DNA from: Apostichopus japonicus
Taxonomy: Eukaryota > Echinodermata > Holothuroidea > Aspidochirotida > Stichopodidae
Length of the DNA: 64,000 nucleotides
Assembly (NCBI RefSeq): GCF_037975245.1
Contig: NC_092562.1
Span: 3,836,001-3,900,000 of the forward strand
Reading direction: 5' to 3'
Below are positions 42,701 through 64,000 of the stretch, one piece after another. Numbering within the stretch: position 1 is the first letter of the stretch; every line of letters begins with the position of its first letter. The position numbers and the translations under genes were made by a program. The notes under the pieces were generated by a model, which worked only from the letters and a program-made list of their open reading frames with translations, did no database searches and was not told the DNA's origin.

Positions 42701-43330
42701 ATATCATTTTTTAATGTTTAATAGCTGAAGATTCCATGGCATGCCACTTTTAACTGCATGAAAATACTATTATGAGCCTTGGGAATCCAAAACGACGATC
42801 GAAATTTGAAAATCGAACATTTGTATTTTTCGGCCAATTTTTTGGTAAGGCTATACCCTTATGTTTTTTTCAAATTTCGGCCAAAATCGTGACTTTTTTA
42901 TTTCTCTCCAAACTCATGCGTGGGATCGGTGGCGCCCTTCTGATTACCCGCCAGTCGATAATCGTCTCATAATCCGTCCCCAATCTTAGAAATGGACCGA
43001 TTGTTTGACAAAATATGAAATATAAATTTTTTAATGTTTAATAGCTGAAGATTCCATGGCATGCCACTTTTAACTGCATGAAAATGCTATTATGAACCTT
43101 AGAAATCCAAAACGACGATCGAAATTTGAAAATCGAACATTTGTATTTTTCGGCCAATTTTTTGGTAAGGCTATACCCTTATGTTTTTTTTCAAATTTCG
43201 GCCAAAATCGTGACTTTTTTATTTCTCTCCAAAATCATGCGTTGGATCGGTGGCGCCCTTCTGATTACCCGCCAGTCGATAATCATCTCATAATCCGTCT
43301 GTGAAATGGACCGGTTTTATTGCAAAATAT
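30790..43330. repeat. Satellite array, about 320-bp monomer, about 39 copies
   Basis: Head-to-tail monomers, mostly 316-327 bp, each containing CCTTGGGAATCCAAAACGAC, TTTCGGCCAAAATCGTGAC, GTGGGATCGGTGGCGCC, CGCCAGTCGATAATC and AAGATTCCATGGCATGCCAC. Monomer starts fall at 31066, 31563, 31884, 32203, 32526, 32845, 33164 and so on to 43092. A few monomers are truncated (about 31366, 31480, 39592). Variants are arranged in blocks: ATTACCC or TGTCCC, ATCATTTTTTAATG or ATAAATTTTTAATG, and a GGCCCTTATG insertion variant. Open frames of 60-90 codons on both strands repeat with the monomer and are by-products, not genes. Confidence 0.95.
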
Positions 43331-43950
43331 GAAATATAATTTGTTATTGTTTAATAGCTGAAGATTCAATAGAATGCCAAGTTTTGCTTACTAGTCTACA
43401 TCGATTTACTAATATTAATAAGGCAATTAAAAGGCTTCAAATTCCGAAGACTTACCTCTAATGTTGACGACATTCCTTCTTGAGGCCCTAAGAATCAGTA
43501 TTAGCATCTTGAAAGAAGTAATCGATATTTCATATTTTGTTTTCAATATTTTGTTAAGCTATACCCTTATCATTTTTTTCAAATTTTGGCCAAAATCGCG
43601 ACTTTTTCTATACCTCCCAAAATTATGTCAATGGGGTAGAGGGCTCTCCTCGTTAAATATCAGGCAAGATTATGGTTTGATTTGATTTATTTGAAACACT
43701 ATGGCCTATATTTGCATATTAGTTTACATCGATTTACTAATATTAATAAGGCCATTAAAAGGCTTCAAATTCCGAAGATCTCCCCTTTAATGTCGACGAC
43801 ATTCTTTCTTTGGGCCCTAAGAATCAGTACTAGCATCTTGAAAGAAATTCTCGAAATTTCATAGTTTGTCTTGAAAATTTTGTAAGGATATAATACCCTT
43901 ATCATTTTTTCATGTCATTTTCAACCTGCATCATTGGAAAACTGATATCA
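43331..43950. repeat. Decayed right edge of the satellite array
   Basis: Two diverged units about 330 bp apart: CATCGATTTACTAATATTAATAAGG at about 43408 and 43728, followed in each by GGCTTCAAATTCCGAAG and CCTAAGAATCAGTA. They share the TTTTGGCCAAAATCG and AATGGGGTAGAG blocks with the left edge, so both edges preserve an older form of the monomer. Confidence 0.65.
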
Positions 43951-43999
43951 AACTTAACGTTTTGAAACACGATGCTCGATAATTCGCTTAAAAGAGAAT

Positions 44000-46900
44000 G
44001 ATGGAGAGTTGAAAACGTCAATTAACTATTGCCATGACATACTCACTGAGAACTTCCTTGTAATGGACATTTCATATATATAGCATGGTTAATATATAGG
44101 ATTATATAGCATTGTATTTAGCATTACTATATCAGCCTCTGAAAAAGATACTGCTAGGATTGAAACGTCAGGCCCACTTACTTTTACACATTCTCTTACA
44201 CAGGCTCTTTAGTGGATAAGCAGTTTGCTAACAGTTTTTGTTTTATGTTAATATTATCTGGTTAGTTCTACAATATTCGCTGAACATAGGGTTTGCTTTA
44301 AAGATTCACAGGTAGGTACCACTTGACTGGACACATTCACCCGAGTGTCCAAATTATTAGATGCGTGAGACGTTTTGTCTAATGGGACAGAGGAGATACA
44401 CTGTTACTGACTGGAAGTGACGCCGGACGGTACACCACTCTGCTGGGGGCCTGACAGCCTACAGAAGATACTATAAGCTCAGACATATGTTGTTCATCAT
44501 AGTGATTTTGAAACAGAAACTACATGTCAGAAAACTGTTTTTTCTTCTTTTTTACTGTGTGTGTGTGTGTGGGTGTGTTGGAGGGGGCCTCAGGCACCCT
44601 TCCCCACACTAGTCAAGCAACAAATCATCTACAGGCCATTTTACAAATATTGGCACAAATAGGAAGATGGAATTGAAAACGCGCAAGGAACAACTTAAGT
44701 GAAAGGCTGAATTTCGGACAAATCGTAGCTTTCCGAATGGCATTGATATCCATTTTCTTGTTTCGATTTGCGAGATATGTGCGGTTTACACCCATCCGTT
44801 TAGTCACCAATGTGCTTTTGTATACTCACATATTCCTCTCTTTGAGAAACAGAAAAAGAGGATACATTGCAGGTTGTTAGAAGCTTTCACTCACCGGTTA
44901 CTAAAGATTGACATCAGGATAGCTGAGCCTCTCCTTACGAAGAACTGCGACTTGCGTGTTCTTATCGGCGTGCGCAAAGGAGGGAGGGCGGGGATACCCC
45001 TCCCCTCACGTCAGTCTGGGAACAAAAGTCTAGTCGAGTGATTATTTTACATTCAAGCGGGGAAGAATTAGATCGCTCCTATGAGTTAACCCCTCCCCCC
45101 CCCCTTCACCCCGTCTTCATTCGTTCAACCTCGCACCAAAAGCTAGTCATTAGCACAACCATTGCATTTTCATATTACTTTGAATTTCTCACCTAATATA
45201 AGAGTTATTAAACCATTATGAACAAAATAACTTAGGATACAGCTTCAACCTTTGAACCGGTGAATCACATAGTCCTGCACACAAGAACAGGAAAAAGTGT
45301 GTAATAGCGAAGTAATCGATACGTTTAAGGTACACTGCATTAGTTCCTTATTGACTTTAACGTAAAGCCTTGGAGACGTTAACGGCAGGTTACATTGCCC
45401 CTCAGTGTGTTACAGAAAGTGACGAGTTTATCATTCGCTGAACGTCACATACCATTAATGTGTCGAGTTTTCTGAAGGAGAACCTGAAGTTTTCACAACT
45501 GAACTGTAAGCAAGTAAGCATTATTACGAATTATTTGTCTATCATAAACTGCTGTCAATGACATAAAATTAGAACAGTCTTATTTTACCGATGTGTAGCC
45601 GACCATTTGTTTTATCGACACACGCGCAAACCAGTAAGCCAGTCGAATAGAGGCTTATGGGGCTAGCGTTATGCTTTCGGCTGTCCCGGCTGTCACCCAC
45701 AATTATTATTTTATGCTATGTCGCCCGAAGTGTTGTATATGTGTTATTAATTAATTAAGTAATTAGCTAATTGAATTCCTTTGAAATTGTATTTTGCAAT
45801 TGGATTGTTATAAATAGCACCCATACGGGAGTTCTAACTATGGTCCAGTGAGACGAAATTACATGAATCGACGATGTCAAAAAGTGTTGTTTTGTACTTT
45901 GTATACCAATAATCTTATGTAATCAATATTAAGATATTTCTAAATTACACCATGGCGCCGTTTTGACAGCACCTTTGCGTACTCTACGTCATAGTTAAGT
46001 GATATACCTGATCACTTAGACTTTGTAAACATTTAAATTGAATAATTTTGTGTCGATATCTTAAGTCACCGTGCAGTCATGATACTTTGATCGCTTAAGA
46101 AACGTCAGTAAATATGAAAATACAGCTTTTCATTATTTTTAAGCTTTAATTAAGGTAAGTAAGAATGAACCAGACAATATAATTGTTCGTTCGTTGCACA
46201 TGTGTTTGCTTTAGTTATCACACCACAATTAGAGTATAACACGTCCGCCTGAGAGGTTTACCATTGTCGGAAAATAGCCATAAAGTGACCTACTGTATTT
46301 GTATATATTTGTTATTTGGGAGAGGGGGGGGGGCATTTTCCGAGTCATCACCGTTCTTTTTTTATGCTTTGATGTTGAAGAAGATGATGTAAACTACTGA
46401 TGGTCTACAAATATGGAGGATTGAACGTGATTTCAGGTATTTTAGAAAATCTCGGGTGAAAACAGAAGATGCCGCAGCGACAGGTGGCAGATGGGGAGTG
46501 GAGCCTGCACTATGATAAACATTGAACTCTTCTAGCTCCAAATCTAAACGGTTATGGTTGCAAAAGTTGAACGTTATGTGATAGCCCAAGCCATCAACTA
46601 TCATATCTTGGGTAGGACATTTGTCAGTTGAAAACTTCTATCTTTGCTCTGTCGACCTTGGAAAGTGACGAGTTTAGTGTGTAAGTCAATGTGAGCAACT
46701 AATTGTGGTGTGATACCTTTAGGTGATCAATTTTATGAAAATGACATCATTGTCACCATTATCTATGTAGCAGTGTAAAATATATGACTATGGACGTTTC
46801 AGTGTATATCACTTTCTAAGTATACGATTCTCTGCTAACCAATGACAATGGCATTATTAAAATCGATGACTTCCGATATGATTTTACAACACGTTCTTCT

Positions 46901-48573
46901 ATAACTCACTCTAGCTTTTTACCTTAAAGTTCATATAAAAAATTCACTGTCGCATTGCCGTATCTATTTTTTGTACCTTATACTGGGAAAGCCATGATGT
47001 TAACATGTACACGCGTTTAAAGACTTCCTCTTTGGCAGCTTCGAATGTTTCTTGATTCAACGTGGTGATTTCCGATTACTATAGAACATATCCTGCATTC
47101 TTCGAAACTAATATAAAACAAACACTGTTTGCCCGCATTTTAAAAGACAAACAATCAGCTTTGCAGTTACGGTGTTGAATACTAAACAGGACTATAGGCT
47201 CAATTTTCAGTGTTATATTTGTTAAATGTTGGTGTTCAACCATATACTGTATAGTCCCGAGGAACGATTGCTCTGTGTATCTGTGTTGCATGGATCATCC
47301 TGAGATTCGGTAATTTCGAATATTTGTCGCCACGGTGTTTGTTTTGCCATGTTTATTTGACAGTTATGTAAATCAGTTTCAGGAAATACGCAAATAAATC
47401 GATTTTTCAATTTCCTGTGACTATGCTTTCAATCGATCATATAAAGAACAACAATATCCTTAGAATTTCGAGCTTTTTCTTTTCATTTAGTGAACACAAT
47501 TAAACATCTAGTTGTGCCAGAGTGATGAATATCACCAAAACAACTTGTAAAAACAGTCAAAGAACATTCTTTTACAAGTCCATGTAGTTAATAATTACAT
47601 TCCATTCGGCAATTTCACGGGCCAATGGTTTTGTGTCCAACGGTCTTTTCGACGATATGATTATAGCATGAAAAGTCGTGTTAGCAATAAACTGACAAAT
47701 GAACGTACCCATATGTGACATCCTCTTCTTCTCGTGATTAATTGAGTTAGATACATGTTTAGATGATTCTATGTAGTTATATGTATGTATTTTACAGTAG
47801 AATATATTGAATTGAATACATGTTTAGATGATTCTATTGATGTATTTTACAGTGGAATAAAAGTTAAAAAGTTATGTTTTAGGTAAAAGGTGTAGGCTAA
47901 TAAGGATACGTTTTATTTAAAGGGCCAAATGACATAATTGTCCCATGGGCCCGATCGTATGCACCTGGTGGTACCACGAATCTGTTGAACGGAACAGCTA
48001 CAGAATACATGATCTTTGCCAATAGGCTGATAAGGACATCGACATGGGTCGATGAATTCCATGCTAGATTGTACAAAATGATGTATTAATTACTGTACTA
48101 TTTTTGTCGTGAACTTTGTCATGATTATGTGTGCACTATGCACACTGCTCTCTTTCTGGAAACAATACAAACTGTCTACATTTATAACATGATACAAAGA
48201 AATTTTCAATCGTGAAGCTACATGTATTTTAACTACATGTTGTAGCTCAACAATGACATATGCGCTCGCAGATCGGTAGTGTGGAAACCCATTAACGAAG
48301 CCGTAAAGAAATGTCGCATATTTTGCAAAGCGTGGTAATATTATCTGCTAAAATTGCGTTCCCATAATGACCACTTAACCAAATAAGTCGACAATGTATA
48401 ACACATAAGTCTGCCTCCAACACCCGGCAAGTATGTTGACTTTTAATCGCATTAGAAAGTATAAACACTTACAATAGCCATCTGTGTTTAGAAATGACCT
48501 TTATAAAAAATTAAAATTAAATAAAATTATTCATTTTATTCTTTTACAGGCAATCAACAGGCGATAATGTTTG
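44000..48573. other. Spacer upstream of gene C
   Basis: No credible gene. A segment at about 44150-44215 (GATACTGCTAGGATTGAAACGTC) looks like a retroelement 3' region, but this is a weak call. A short (GT)n tract lies at about 44557-44575 and C-rich runs at about 45090-45110. A tandem duplication sits at about 47751-47858. The segment just upstream of 48549 ends in TTTTACAG, a likely acceptor for the exon holding the gene C start codon, so promoter and 5' UTR exon(s) of gene C should lie here but cannot be pinpointed. Confidence 0.4.
47751..47858. repeat. Short tandem duplication
   Basis: Two diverged copies of a unit of about 65 bp starting GATACATGTTTAGATGATTC or AATACATGTTTAGATGATTC and ending in TATTTTACAGTRGAATA. 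No function is apparent. Confidence 0.7.
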
Positions 48574-63747
<15,174 letters not shown>

Positions 63748-64000
63748 GTTAGTTTGAACATCCAAGGATTTAACTTGAATATTGACATTTATTTGAAACA
63801 ATATCATTAGATGATGTAGTTTTTTATTATATGTTTTTAGTCCGTTATATTCAGTAATTGATATATTTAGTAAGCCACTTTAAGGATCCCACGAGCAAGA
63901 ATGTAATAAGGTACTGCATCAGTGATTAGCCATTTAAAAAATAGATTTTCTGTGTTTATTGAATAAAAATTTGGTTAATAATAACAGTTTTTGGATACTT

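Noticed and set aside
30790-43330. Dozens of open frames of 60-90 codons on both strands (MSLGNPKRRSKFENRTF type and the complementary MGTDYEMIIDWR type)
   Set aside because: They repeat exactly with the satellite monomer, occur on both strands, and frames shift with the T-run lengths. There is no sign of coding selection.
30790-43330. CRISPR array
   Set aside because: The genome is eukaryotic; repeats are about 320-bp monomers with no unique spacers.
44150-44215. GATACTGCTAGGATTGAAACGTC segment as part of a named retroelement
   Set aside because: The similarity to retroelement 3' regions is from memory of a short motif only, too weak to annotate as an element.

Overview
This is eukaryotic, intron-rich, AT-rich DNA full of (TA)n microsatellites and DNA transposons. 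The genes are metazoan cell-surface receptors. Gene style and repeat content suggest a marine invertebrate deuterostome, possibly an echinoderm such as a sea cucumber; this is an inference, not a proof. There are no rRNA genes, ordinary tRNA genes, CRISPR arrays or bacterial operons.

The window holds three tandem, same-strand (+) paralogues of one receptor family. Copy A (6945-15364) and copy B (22298-28957) are complete 12- to 13-exon genes. Each encodes a signal peptide, Ig, Ig, four EGF-like modules, Ig, a transmembrane helix and a short tyrosine-rich tail. Copy C (48574 to beyond the window) has the same N-terminal modules, then two FN3 domains, a transmembrane helix, a juxtamembrane segment and the start of a receptor-type protein tyrosine phosphatase (PTP) domain. 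The Ig-Ig-EGF-Ig-FN3 order and one EGF motif (LFCLRHPFGC) resemble the ectodomain of Tie/angiopoietin receptors. Copy C therefore looks like a Tie-type ectodomain on a phosphatase, while A and B carry a similar ectodomain on a phosphatase-less tail with repeated YxN motifs. This resembles a paired-receptor cluster.

Layout: 1-2176 is single-copy flank with a Penelope-like GIY-YIG endonuclease fragment. 2177-16385 and 16386-29975 are a recent head-to-tail duplication of about 14 kb carrying A and B. 29985-43950 is a satellite array of about 320-bp monomers (around 39 copies) with decayed edges. 44000-48573 has no recognised gene. 48574-64000 is copy C.

Mobile DNA gives a relative time scale. 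A 350-bp hAT-type MITE with a perfect 8-bp target duplication and a 1.4-kb hAT-like element are in A but not B. A terminal-inverted-repeat MITE is in B but not A. A tRNA-like element with an embedded hammerhead-ribozyme motif lies in the intron after the transmembrane exon in all three genes.
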